Assembly (NCBI GenBank): GCA_021768185.1
Contig: JAETNP010000011.1
Location: forward strand, 124,001 to 188,000
DNA from: Oscillospiraceae bacterium
Lineage (GTDB): Bacteria; Bacillota; Clostridia; Oscillospirales; Oscillospiraceae
Direction of reading: 5' to 3'
DNA: 64,000 bases
Part shown: in pieces, positions 34,246-43,200 of the stretch
How positions within the stretch are numbered: position 1 is the stretch's first letter
How the letters are laid out: the number at the start of each line of letters is the position of its first letter
Program-made: the position numbers and the translations under genes
Notes under the pieces: generated by a model
What the model was told of the DNA's origin: nothing
Database searches by the model: none
The model's input: only the letters and a program-made list of their open reading frames with translations

Positions 34246-34295
34246 TTGTTTTTTTCGGTGACTGCAGGTATAATGCCGTTATGACTGCAAGTATA
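34246..34295 (+). promoter_or_regulatory. Promoter and direct-repeat operator between corrinoid operon and regulator
   Basis: TTGTTT (34246-34251), 17-bp spacer, TATAAT (34269-34274) reads toward the regulator. Two near-identical direct repeats TGACTGCAGGTATA (34259-34272) and TGACTGCAAGTATA (34282-34295) lie 23 bp apart, as AraC-type proteins prefer. They overlap the weak minus-strand promoter region of the corrinoid operon (TATACC near 34267-34272). Confidence 0.65.
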
Positions 34296-34360
34296 CAGCC
34301 GCCGGGCGGAAGCGTATTGTCTTTTTGTTTGATTTGTGGTAATTTTTTGAGGTGCGATCT

Positions 34361-35611
34361 ATGGCGTCAAGTATCTTTTCCTTCGTATCGGAGGCCCGCG
34401 TCGCGGACGTTCTGGGGAATCTGCAGGCCTTCACGGGGCTTGCCATCCAGCTCATCGACAGCAGCGGCACAATGCTCATGTCCTTCGGCCAGTCCACCGC
34501 CTACTGCACCATTCTGAAGAAAAAGGTCTTTCAGAAATCCGAGTGCTTCCTGCTGCACATGAAGGCGGGGCAGCGCGCCCAGGTCCTGGGCGAGGCCTAC
34601 ATTTTTTCCTGCCATGCCAATCTCAACCATATCGCGTTCCCCCTGATCAACCGGGAGGAGCTGCTGGGCAGCGTCATCATCGGCCCGTTTCTCATGGACG
34701 CGCCGGACAGCACCCTGGTCAGCGATCTGGCGGAGCGGCAGCAGCTGAGCCCGACGCTGTCCCTGGAGCTGTATGATGAATTGGGGAGCCTGGCGGTCCT
34801 CCCTCCCGCCAAGGTAAACCAGCTGAAGAAGCTGGTGGACCACCTGCTCACGCCCCTGCTGCCCGGGGAGCGCGCCCTGCTGCTGGAGACCCAGCAGAAA
34901 ATGTCCCAGCAGGCCAGGATCAACGAAACCATCCAGCTTTACAAGGAGAAAAAACCGGACCAGTCCGTGTCCTTCTTTTACCAAAAGGAGAAGCAGCTGC
35001 TGGAAAAGCTGCGCACGGGCACCGTTCAGGAGGTCAAGGGCCTCCTGAACGATCTCATCGGCTATGTGCTGTTCAGCGAGGGGGGCAGTATGGACGCCAT
35101 TCGGATACGGTCCATTGAGCTCACCACCCTGCTCTCCCGGGTAGCCATCGACGGCGGCGCCAAGACCGACAGCATTTTCCGGCTGAACACCGCGTTTTTG
35201 TCCCGGCTGTATCAGGAGCAGGAGCTGGAGGACCTGTGTATGCTGATGCAGGAAGTCCTGGAGAGCTTTGTGAACGCCATGTTCTATGAAAAGGACAAGG
35301 GCAATCCATACATCCGCAAGGCCCTCCGCTTTATGGCGGACAACTATAACGAGCACCTGGAACTGACCCGGGTGGCGGAATATGTGGGGCTGAGTCCCAG
35401 TTATTTTTCCTCCATGTTCCGGGAGGTGGTGGGCGTCACCTTTCGGGAGCATCTGTGCCGCCTCAGGGTGGAGGGGAGCAAGCATCTGCTGCTCTCCGGA
35501 AAGTACTCTCTGGCGGACATTGCAGTCTCCATGGGGTTCCCGGACCAGAGCTACTACTGCAAGGTATTCAAGCGGATCGTAGGCGTGACCCCGGGCAGAT
35601 ACCGGGGATGA
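34361..35611 (+). CDS. AraC-family regulator with PocR sensory domain
   Basis: A 416-residue regulator. The N-terminal third (about 1-165) is a PocR domain: LQAFTGLAIQLIDSSG, QKSECFLLHMKAG, FSCHANLNHIAFPL and LLGSVIIGPFLM, with Cys residues in the usual places. PocR domains sense small metabolites such as propanediol or methylated/hydrocarbon derivatives. A linker leads to a C-terminal double HTH (LELTRVAEYVGLSPSYFSSM and YSLADIAVSMGFPDQSYYCK). ATG 34361 is 6 nt after GAGGTG; a GTG at 34352 overlaps this site. It probably activates the divergent corrinoid operon through the direct repeats at 34259-34295, and perhaps the methyltransferase downstream. Confidence 0.9.
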   Translation: MASSIFSFVSEARVADVLGNLQAFTGLAIQLIDSSGTMLMSFGQSTAYCTILKKKVFQKSECFLLHMKAGQRAQVLGEAYIFSCHANLNHIAFPLINREELLGSVIIGPFLMDAPDSTLVSDLAERQQLSPTLSLELYDELGSLAVLPPAKVNQLKKLVDHLLTPLLPGERALLLETQQKMSQQARINETIQLYKEKKPDQSVSFFYQKEKQLLEKLRTGTVQEVKGLLNDLIGYVLFSEGGSMDAIRIRSIELTTLLSRVAIDGGAKTDSIFRLNTAFLSRLYQEQELEDLCMLMQEVLESFVNAMFYEKDKGNPYIRKALRFMADNYNEHLELTRVAEYVGLSPSYFSSMFREVVGVTFREHLCRLRVEGSKHLLLSGKYSLADIAVSMGFPDQSYYCKVFKRIVGVTPGRYRG

Positions 35612-35694
35612 TATTATTTCCGAATTAAAAATTCGGAAATAATACATGAAAGCATGGCACATATTACTTCCGAGCTTAAAGCTCGGAAGTAATA
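35612..35694. repeat. Palindromic repeat, short version (P3)
   Basis: Two hairpins, ATTATTTCCGAATT...AATTCGGAAATAAT (35612-35644) and ATTACTTCCGAGC...GCTCGGAAGTAAT (35661-35694), with only CATGAAAGCATGGCAC between: the P1 element without its centre. It starts within 3 bp of the regulator's stop. The second hairpin is followed by AAAA on the plus strand, so it may also end transcripts coming from the right. Confidence 0.75.
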
Positions 35695-35802
35695 AAAGGG
35701 ACCCTTTTCGTAAGAAAATACAAAAAAGCGGCTGTGCTTCCTATCCTGCCCCCAATCCCCGTGGTATGCTTGAAAAACAAAAACCTCCGGGAGGAAGGAC
35801 AT

Positions 35803-37176
35803 ATGAAAGATTTACTGCTGCGCACGCTGCGCCACGAGGAAACCGAGCGGGCGCCCTGGGTCCCCTTTGCCGGCGTCCACGCGGGCAAGCTGAAAGGCTA
35901 TACCGCCGTCGAGGTGCTCACCGACCCGGACAAGGCCTTTGAAGCCCTGATGGAGGTCAACCGGCTGTACAAGCCCGATGGCCAGCCGGTGATCTTCGAC
36001 CTGCAGATCGAGGCCGAGTGCCTGGGCTGCGGCCTGACCTGGGCCGACGACTGTCCGCCCTCCGTCAACGACCACCCCCTGGACGGCAGCGACGAGGAGC
36101 CCCCGGCCGTTCCCTGCGACTGCAAGATCCCCAGGAAGACCTCCGGCCGGATCCCCTTCGTGCTGGACGTCATGGGCCGGATGAAGGAGGCGGTGGGGGA
36201 TACCACCGCCCTCTACGGTCTGGTCTGCGGGCCCTTTACGCTGGCGTCCCATCTGCGGGGCAATTATCTGTTTACGGACATGTACGACTTCGAGGACGAG
36301 GCCGGGGACCTGTTTGCGTTCACCGCCAAGGTCTGTATGCGCATGGCGGACTATTATCTGGAGGCGGGCATGGATGTGATCGCCGTGGTGGACCCCCTGA
36401 TCTCCCAGATCTCCTCCGACCACTTCAAGCAGTTCATGGACGCCCCCTACAGGCAGATTTTCCGCCATATCCGGGAAGCGGGGGGCCTGTCCTCCTTCTT
36501 CGTCTGCGGCGACGCCACCCGCAACGTGGAGGCCATGTGCGAGACCGGCCCGGATTCCATCAGCGTGGACGAGAACGTTGATCTGCTGGCGGCCAAGAAG
36601 ATCTGCGACCAATATAATGTGGCCATCGGCGGCAACATTCCGCTGACCTCCGTCATGCTGCTGGGGAATCAGCAGGACAATATGAAATTCACGGTGGACC
36701 TGCTGGACTCCGTGGGCGACAAGAAGAATTTTATTCTGGCCCCCGGCTGCGACATGCCCTACGACGTGCCTGTGGAGAACTGCATCGGCGTCGCCCAGGC
36801 CGCCATTGAGACCGACGCGGTCCGGGAAATGGTAAGGAATTACCAGGCCGAGGCGGTGGATACCTCCGGCGTGGAGCTGCCCGACTATGCCAATTTGGAG
36901 AAGCCGCTGATCGAGGTGTTCACCCTGGATTCCGCCCAATGCGCCGCGTGCGGCTATATGATGGGCGCGGCCCGGCAGGCGAAGGAGCTCTTCGGCGACG
37001 CCGTCGATGTGGTCGAGTACAAGTTTATTTACAGGGAGAATGTGGCCCGGTGCGTAAAAATGGGCGTGCCGAACCTGCCCTCCATGTATATCAACGGGGA
37101 GCTGAAATTCCGCTCCATCATTCCCGCCAAGGCGGAGCTGGAGGAGGCGGTCCGGCAGGCGATGCGGGGCAGATGA
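35803..37176 (+). CDS. UroD-family methyltransferase fused to a thioredoxin-like domain
   Basis: A 457-residue protein. Residues about 1-345 match uroporphyrinogen-decarboxylase-fold methyltransferases (MtaA/MtbA/CmuA group): GPFTLASHLRG, YYLEAGMDVIAVVDPLIS, CGDATRNVEAMCETG with Cys 235, and FILAPGCDMPYDVP with a second Cys. These enzymes move methyl groups to or from corrinoid proteins. The family HxC motif appears as FVC, so the first zinc His looks absent. Residues about 365-457 form a thioredoxin/glutaredoxin-like domain with CAAC (380-383) and NLPSMYINGELKF. GGGAGGAAGG precedes the ATG. The next gene overlaps it by 4 bp. Confidence 0.82.
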   Translation: MKDLLLRTLRHEETERAPWVPFAGVHAGKLKGYTAVEVLTDPDKAFEALMEVNRLYKPDGQPVIFDLQIEAECLGCGLTWADDCPPSVNDHPLDGSDEEPPAVPCDCKIPRKTSGRIPFVLDVMGRMKEAVGDTTALYGLVCGPFTLASHLRGNYLFTDMYDFEDEAGDLFAFTAKVCMRMADYYLEAGMDVIAVVDPLISQISSDHFKQFMDAPYRQIFRHIREAGGLSSFFVCGDATRNVEAMCETGPDSISVDENVDLLAAKKICDQYNVAIGGNIPLTSVMLLGNQQDNMKFTVDLLDSVGDKKNFILAPGCDMPYDVPVENCIGVAQAAIETDAVREMVRNYQAEAVDTSGVELPDYANLEKPLIEVFTLDSAQCAACGYMMGAARQAKELFGDAVDVVEYKFIYRENVARCVKMGVPNLPSMYINGELKFRSIIPAKAELEEAVRQAMRGR

Positions 37177-38102
37177 GCGGGCTGTATTTGATTACGGGAT
37201 TTCTTGGCGCGGGAAAAACCACGTTCCTGAAAAATTTTATCGGCGAATTTCCCGGAAATCGGATTCATCTGATTGTGAATGAATTCGGAAAAGAGAGCGT
37301 GGACGGCGCCCTTCTTTCCGATGTGGGCGCCTGTCTCCGGGAGATCTCCGGCGGCTCCGTGTTCTGTGCCTGCCGTATGGACCAGTTTGAAAAAGCGCTG
37401 GAGGAATCCGCCGCGGAGGACCCGGACGTCATTCTGGTGGAGGCCTCCGGCCTGTCCGACCCGACCGGGGTGCGGCGGCTTTTTTCCTCAGCGGGCCGCT
37501 TCCCCTGGATTCAATACCGGGGCGCGGTCTGCCTGGTGGACGGAGCGCGCTTTCCCAAGCTTTACGCCACGGCCAGAGCCTGCACCCGGCAGCTGGCGGC
37601 CAGCGATGCAGCGCTTGTGAACAAGGCGGACCTTGCCGGGGAAGCGGCGCTTGCGGAGACCCTGCGGCTGATTCGCGGCCAGCGGCCGGATATGCCGGTG
37701 GCGGAAACCTCCTTCGGCCGGATTCCCCAGGGGTTCCTGCAGCTGCTGCATACGGCGCAGGAGAGCGATCATGAAGACCTCCCGTTGGTGGAGGATCTGA
37801 CCGTCAGGCGGATCACCCTGCGGATATCGGAGAGCATAAGCGCCCGGGAGCTGGAGATGTTCATCCGCATGTTTGCCGAGCAGACCTTCCGGGTCAAGGG
37901 ATTTGCGGCGACGCGGGACCGGTGCGCGGTGCTGGCGGACTGTGTCGGGACCGCGGTGTCCGTTACGCCCTATTCCGGAGAAATCCCGCCGGAAAGGCTG
38001 GGGGTCCTGACCGTCCTCTCCGGCGGGAAAATGCCTGTCCGCTCCGCAGTCGCCGCCGCCTGCAAATGGTATTCCCAGTATGTTTTGTCCGCCGAATTCT
38101 GA
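37173..38102 (+). CDS. G3E-family (CobW-like) GTPase
   Basis: A 309-residue P-loop GTPase: Walker A ITGFLGAGKTTFLKNFIG (residues about 7-24), NEFGKESVDGALL switch region, CxC as GGSVFCACRMDQ (family CxCC with Arg in the last place), VEASGLSDP (G3) and VNKADL (NKxD). G3E proteins insert metals or cofactors into target enzymes; relatives include CobW, HypB, UreG and MeaB. Translationally coupled (ATGA) to the UroD-thioredoxin gene, it could load zinc or corrinoid on that enzyme or protect the corrinoid protein. The C-terminal CobW domain is present but short. Confidence 0.88.
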   Translation: MSGLYLITGFLGAGKTTFLKNFIGEFPGNRIHLIVNEFGKESVDGALLSDVGACLREISGGSVFCACRMDQFEKALEESAAEDPDVILVEASGLSDPTGVRRLFSSAGRFPWIQYRGAVCLVDGARFPKLYATARACTRQLAASDAALVNKADLAGEAALAETLRLIRGQRPDMPVAETSFGRIPQGFLQLLHTAQESDHEDLPLVEDLTVRRITLRISESISARELEMFIRMFAEQTFRVKGFAATRDRCAVLADCVGTAVSVTPYSGEIPPERLGVLTVLSGGKMPVRSAVAAACKWYSQYVLSAEF

Positions 38103-38138
38103 TTTCTCCGTCTTTTTACCGATTTTCAGACAATAACA

Positions 38139-38187
38139 GATACCCCCGTGACGCAGTGCAATGAACGCGCTGCATCACGGGGGTATC
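38139..38187. terminator. Long hairpin between convergent genes
   Basis: GATACCCCCGTGA (38139-38151) pairs with TCACGGGGGTATC (38175-38187), extended inside by GCAG/CTGC. It lies between the convergent G3E GTPase and 38220 genes. No long T tract on either strand. Confidence 0.6.
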
Positions 38188-38219
38188 ATGCTGCATAAGA
38201 ACGATGGAATAAAACCGCG

Positions 38220-38486
38220 TTATGTATCCTTCACCGGGTCCATGTAATAGATGCTGTTCATGGTCTCCAGCATGATCCTGCCGGATTCCGGCTCCTTTTT
38301 CCAGTTCTGGACCAGACTGGTGCGGATATAGCGGTTGCAGGGCTCCCCCCGTCCGTCATAGCGGCAGTGGAACAGCACGCAGCCGTCCTCCATCTTCGCG
38401 TCGCCGATGCAGCCCAGGTGGGCCCGGTCCGCCGGTTCCGCCTTGGCCACGCCTTCTTTATCGGTAATATGTTTGATTTGATACAT
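38220..38486 (-). CDS. Conserved hypothetical protein
   Basis: An 88-residue protein starting MYQIKHITDKEGVAKA. It contains AHLGCIGDAKMEDGCVLFHC and ends with YYMDPVKDT. The pattern (a short barrel-like domain with two Cys) recurs in Oscillospiraceae in my memory, without a function. GAGGAG is 9 nt before the ATG at 38486; starts further upstream overlap this site. Confidence 0.7.
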   Translation of the reverse strand: MYQIKHITDKEGVAKAEPADRAHLGCIGDAKMEDGCVLFHCRYDGRGEPCNRYIRTSLVQNWKKEPESGRIMLETMNSIYYMDPVKDT

Positions 38487-38547
38487 GAAAGACATCTCCT
38501 CGCCATGGTTTCTATGGATGAGAGTATACATGTGCCGGCCCGGTTTG

Positions 38548-39003
38548 TCAACCGTCCGCCTCTCCCCGCAGGGTCCGGAAGAAGCTTCCCAGCACCGCCC
38601 GGCACTCCTCCTCCAGAATCCCGCCCACCAGAGCGGGGGTATGGGGGAAGTCCTCCATAAAGAGGTTCAGCACCCCGCCGCAGGCCCCCATGGCGGCGTC
38701 CCGGGTCCCATAGAACACCCGGGGAATGCGGGCGTTCAGGATGGCCCCGGCGCACATAGGGCAGGGCTCCAGGGTAACGTAGAGCGTACAGTCCTCCAGC
38801 CGCCAGGAACCCAGGGCGGCGTTGGCTTCCCGGATGGCCTCGGTCTCTGCGTGGGAGAGGGCGCTGTGCTTCTCCTCCCGGCGGTTCCGGCCCCGGCCCA
38901 CGATCTCGCCGTCCCGGACGATGACGCAGCCCACGGGCACTTCTCCCGCCTCGGCGGCCTCCCGGGCCAGCAGCAGGGCCTGGCGCATATAGAACTCGTG
39001 CAT
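38548..39003 (-). CDS. tadA: tRNA-specific adenosine deaminase
   Basis: A 151-residue zinc-dependent deaminase that converts A34 to inosine in tRNA-Arg(ACG). Catalytic HAETEAI (His ligand and proton-shuttling Glu) and LEPCPMCAGAI (two Cys ligands) are present, with the N-terminal MHEFYMRQALLLAREAAEAG typical of the family and FYGTRDAAMGACGG. GGAAGGAGG precedes the ATG at 39003; codons further upstream are intergenic. Confidence 0.95.
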   Translation of the reverse strand: MHEFYMRQALLLAREAAEAGEVPVGCVIVRDGEIVGRGRNRREEKHSALSHAETEAIREANAALGSWRLEDCTLYVTLEPCPMCAGAILNARIPRVFYGTRDAAMGACGGVLNLFMEDFPHTPALVGGILEEECRAVLGSFFRTLRGEADG

Positions 39004-39092
39004 AGCTCCTCCTTCCGGAAAAACGGCGGCGTTTAAAAGCTGGTATATTTGTCCAAACTGAGCATAGACTGGAAACCAAGGAGGGATTTTCC

Positions 39093-39365
39093 ATGAAACG
39101 TATCTCCCCCATCCGAAACCGGGGAACGGAGTCCCCGGCCCTGCAGGAATTAAAGACAAGCCTGCAGGAGACCCAGACCGCTCTCAGCCACGCCTATACC
39201 GCCTTTGATTACGCCAGCGACCCGGAGCTGACGGAGGCCTGCATCTACGAGATCCAGTCTCTCCAGGCCCGGATGAACTATCTGGTCCGGCGGATCAAGG
39301 AGTTTGAGCTGTGCGCCGCCACGGCGGTGGGCGCACAGCAGCCGGGGAGGGCGCGATGGATATAA
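39093..39365 (+). CDS. DUF2508 (YaaL-like) protein
   Basis: A 90-residue helical protein with LQELKTSLQETQTALSHAY and FDYASDPELTEACIYEIQS, matching the DUF2508/YaaL family. It overlaps bofA by 10 bp, the same gene order seen downstream of recR in spore-forming Firmicutes. Function unknown. Confidence 0.85.
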   Translation: MKRISPIRNRGTESPALQELKTSLQETQTALSHAYTAFDYASDPELTEACIYEIQSLQARMNYLVRRIKEFELCAATAVGAQQPGRARWI

Positions 39366-39619
39366 TGGCGGTCATTTTCCTGGTCCTGGGAGGACTGGCT
39401 GCAGCGGCCCTGGGCGCCAGGGCCGCCGCGGCGCGGGAGGGATTCTTGCCGGCGGCGGTCAATGGACTGCTGGGCCTGGCGGCCCTGCTGGCGGTGAATC
39501 TCACCACAAAGTATACGGGCCTGCACCTGGGGTTCAACGTCTTCAACGGACTGACTGCCGGTGTGCTGGGGATTCCCGGGGTGGTGCTTCTATTGCTGGT
39601 GCAGTGGGTGATTACATAG
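39356..39619 (+). CDS. bofA: Pro-sigma-K processing inhibitor BofA family protein
   Basis: An 87-residue membrane protein with two hydrophobic segments and the family C-terminus FNVFNGLTAGVLGIPGVVLL. In Bacillus BofA holds the SpoIVFB protease inactive in the mother-cell-derived spore membrane. GGGAGGG precedes the ATG at 39356. Its presence, with DUF2508, points to an endospore-forming ancestry. Confidence 0.85.
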   Translation: MDIMAVIFLVLGGLAAAALGARAAAAREGFLPAAVNGLLGLAALLAVNLTTKYTGLHLGFNVFNGLTAGVLGIPGVVLLLLVQWVIT

Positions 39620-39624
39620 CACCT

Positions 39625-40233
39625 TCTGCGGCCGCTGCGCGGCCGCCTCCGCTTCTAATCTATCGTTTAGATTCGCGCCTCGTCGGCGCGGGGGCTTACT
39701 TTTCCCGCGAGGGAAAAGTAACAAAAGGTCGCTCAAGGAACTACGTTCCTTGAGAATCCTCCTGAATTACGGGGGTGATTAGTTTCCCTCCGACGTACCG
39801 GGTTTGGTTCTAACCGCAATCCTTCGTTGGTGCGCCGGTCTGGGTAGTTCTACCCACGGGCTCTAACGGTAGATTTCGCTGCGGCGCCGCTTCTATAACC
39901 AGTCTGCCACCATCGCCAGGACCTCTGGCAAAACGGAGAAGACTAACGTCACGCACCTCGGGGAGTTGGCCCCGCTAGACGGTAGGGGGCACCGACAACC
40001 ACGCTAAAAGAGAAGCAGGGAGGAACGAAGCGGACGGCAATACGGTAGACAAAACCAAACTGTGCCTCGGGCGCAAAACTAATCAAAACATGAGGGATTC
40101 TTAAACCGCAAGGTTTAAGCGCGTTTTTGCCTACTTTTGCCGCGTGGCAAAAGTAGGCGAGGAGTCCGGGGGCGAGAAGCCCCCGGGCTATCGACGAGAA
40201 AGCGTTCGGAGGCGGCCCGAAGGGCCGCAGAGA
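39625..40233 (-). repeat. Intergenic hairpin-rich repeat element, copy D
   Basis: Left GCGGCCGCTGCGCGGCCGC, then CTTTTCCC-GCGA-GGGAAAAG (39698-39719), CTCAAGGAAC/GTTCCTTGAG (39732-39753), GCGGCGCCGC (near 39880), core CGGGGAGTTGGCCCCGC (near 39958), TTAAACC/GGTTTAA (near 40103), TTTTGCC-GCGT-GGCAAAA (40133-40152) and the shared right end. It lies between convergent genes and shares the ACCGGGTTTGGTTCTA segment with copy A in inverse. Confidence 0.85.
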
Positions 40234-40241
40234 AGCCTCCA

Positions 40242-43200
40242 TCAGAACCGCAGCCGCCCATTGATCTTCTGCATCCGAAGTATATCCACCTTGCAGGACT
40301 TCCGGTCAAAGGTCAAAATACCATTGACCTCATCCTCCACGTCGCTCACCTGGGTATATACCGCCGCAGACAAGGACTGCTTCTCCAGACAGGGAATAAT
40401 CTCCTTCTCATATAGCTGGGCCAGGGCGTCCATATACTCCCCGGCGGACTGGTACATCCGATACCCGAAGGGCTTGTCCCCGGCGGTGTGCCCCGCCACC
40501 GGAAGACTATAGCCCCCGAATTCGCTGAGGGCCAGTATCCGGTTTTTATCGTGCTTCAGCCGCACGGGCTTGAAGTACACATGCCGGCTCTTGAAGTCCC
40601 CGCCGCCCTGGTCGTGCCAGCCGGAGGCGTGGTCCACCAGCCGGGCGGGGTCCCGATCCCACAGCAGCTGGGCGGCCTGCAGGCTGTCGAACTGTCCCCA
40701 GCCCTCGTTGAAGGGTACCCAGACCGCCAGGGAGACCACATTCTGGAGCAGATCCGCCGTGTCGTGGAGATCCCGGACAAACTGCTCCCGGCTCGCCTCC
40801 TCCTCCCGGCCGAAGCGGGCGTATTTGCCGTCGTTCAGGTGAATGCCCAGGAAGGGAGCCACCTGGATGACCAGGGGGTCCAGACGGCTGCCGCCGCTGA
40901 CCAGATCCTGCCACACCAGCATCCCCAGCCGGTCGCAGTGGTAGTACCACCGCAGAGGCTCCACCTTGATGTGCTTGCGCAGCATATTGAACCCGCATTC
41001 CTTCATCTTCTGGATGTCATAGACCATGGCCTCGTCGCTGGCGGGGGTGTACAGGCCGTCGCTCCAGTAACCCTGGTCCAGCACGCCGGACATGAAGATG
41101 GGCCGGTCATTGAGGGCCAGGACCTTTTTGTCGTTCACCGTAGTCACGCCGAATTTGCGCATCCCGAAGTAGCTCTCCACCTTGTCCCCGCTGTTCAAAG
41201 TGACGGTGACATCATAGAGGAAGGGGTTCTCCGGGGTCCAGGGCCGGAAGTTTTCATCCGTAATGGGGAACTCCTCATACTCCCGGGAGGCGTCGTACCA
41301 GTCCTCGGCGATGACCACGCCGTCCCTGCGGACCACCACGTTGGCCCCCTCCGGGTCCCTGGCGTGGATGACAAACCGGACGCGCCTGCGGTCATAGTCC
41401 GGGGTAATGACCAGCTTCTCTACATAATTCTCCGGAACGGACTCCAGCCACACCGTCTGCCAGATGCCGCTCTGGGGAGTGTACCAGATGCCGCCGGGGT
41501 GGAAGCTCTGCTTGCCGTAGGCGTGGCGGGACCGGGAGGTGGCGTCGGTGACGGCCGCAACCAGCGTGTTCTCCCCCTCGGCGAGGGCCTCGGTGATATC
41601 GCAGGTAAAGGGCAGATAGCCCCCCTCGTGGCTCCCCGCCGGTTTCCCGTTGACGAACACCTGGCAGGACTGGTCCACCGCCCCGAAGTGGAGCAGCACC
41701 CGGTCCTTCCGGAACCCCTCCGGAAGGGTGAAGGTCCGGCGGTACCACAGCGTGTCCTCCGGCATCACCTTTTTCATCACGCCGGAGAGGAAGCTCTCCG
41801 GGGAGAAGGGGACGATAATCTCCCCGTCGTAGGCGGCTGGCTCCTTATCCTTCCCGTTCCGGATGGCGTACTGCCAGCGTCCGTTGAGGTTCAGGTAGCT
41901 GTCCCGGCGCAGCTGGGGCCGGGGATACTCCGGCAGAGGATGCTCCCGGTCCAGATTCTCCCCCCAGACGGTCAGCATGGGCCGCAGGGAGCGGAGGGCC
42001 TTGGACGGCTCCTTCCGTCGCAGCAGGGCCAAGGGGATGGCAATCAGCAGCAGCACCAGGGCCGCGGCAATAAAGATCTCCGGCGTGGGGACTTCCTTCA
42101 CCACCCCCAGGTCCTCGTAGGTCTCCCCGCCGTGGCGGATGACCGCCGCGCCGATATAGGGCCCCGTCACCATGGGCAGCAGCACCTGGAACAGGATGCG
42201 GATGCCCTGGAACTGCCCGGCCTTGTGGGCCGGGGTGTGGTCCCGGATGAGGCCCTGGAGGCAGGCGGAGAGCACCATGCTGGCCCCCAGCATCACCGTG
42301 CCCGCCAGAATAACGGGGACCATGCCCCGGACAAAGAACATGGCGATGAGCCCCACGAAGGCCGTTACGGCGGCGGGGACCGCCACATGGAGCTTCCCCC
42401 GGCGGTCGATCACCCGGCCGAAGGCCACGCTGATCACGCTGGCGGCGGTGAGCACCACTCCAAGAATGACGGCGTAGTTGTCCACACCCAGGAAGCGCTG
42501 AATGTAGATGATGAGATAGGGCATATACACCTGCTGGCTGGCGGCGTACACCGCCAGGGCCAGCAGCGCCAGATACAGGGAGGGATTGGCCCAGACGACC
42601 CCCGGGCGCAGTCCGTAGAAAATATTCCCCAGGTAGTTGCCCTCCGCCCGGCGGAGGTTTTCCGGTTCCTGGATGAGCAGGTGTCCCAGGCCGCCGCCCA
42701 GCATGGTGAGATCGCCCACGATGAGAAAGAAGATCCCCCATTTCCCCTGGGCCGTCAGGCCGTCCAGCGCGCCGAAGACCACCAGCATGGCCACCAGGGG
42801 CATAATGGCCAGCACCGCCTCCACCCGGCCCCGGTTGCCGTCGTCGGTGACGTCGGTCACCCAGGCGTTGAAGGCCGCGTCGTTGGCGCTGCTGCCGAAG
42901 AAGGTCATCACGCAGTCCAGAATGATGACAAGCACCGCCGCCCCCTGGACCGCCCGGGCCGGCCCCAGCAGCCGCTCCAGACCGCTCACCCGCACCAGGG
43001 CGAAGGCCATAACGCTCAGGCCCCACAGCAGATAGCCCGTGACGATGATGGGCTTGCGCACCCCCAGCTTGTCCGACAGCGCGCCCACCGCCAGGGTGGT
43101 CACCGTGGCTACCACGGCGCTGGCCGCCACCATGGCGGCGATCATGCCGGCGTCCCCGGTGATGGTGTTGTAGAGGAACACGTTGAAGTACATGTTCTCC

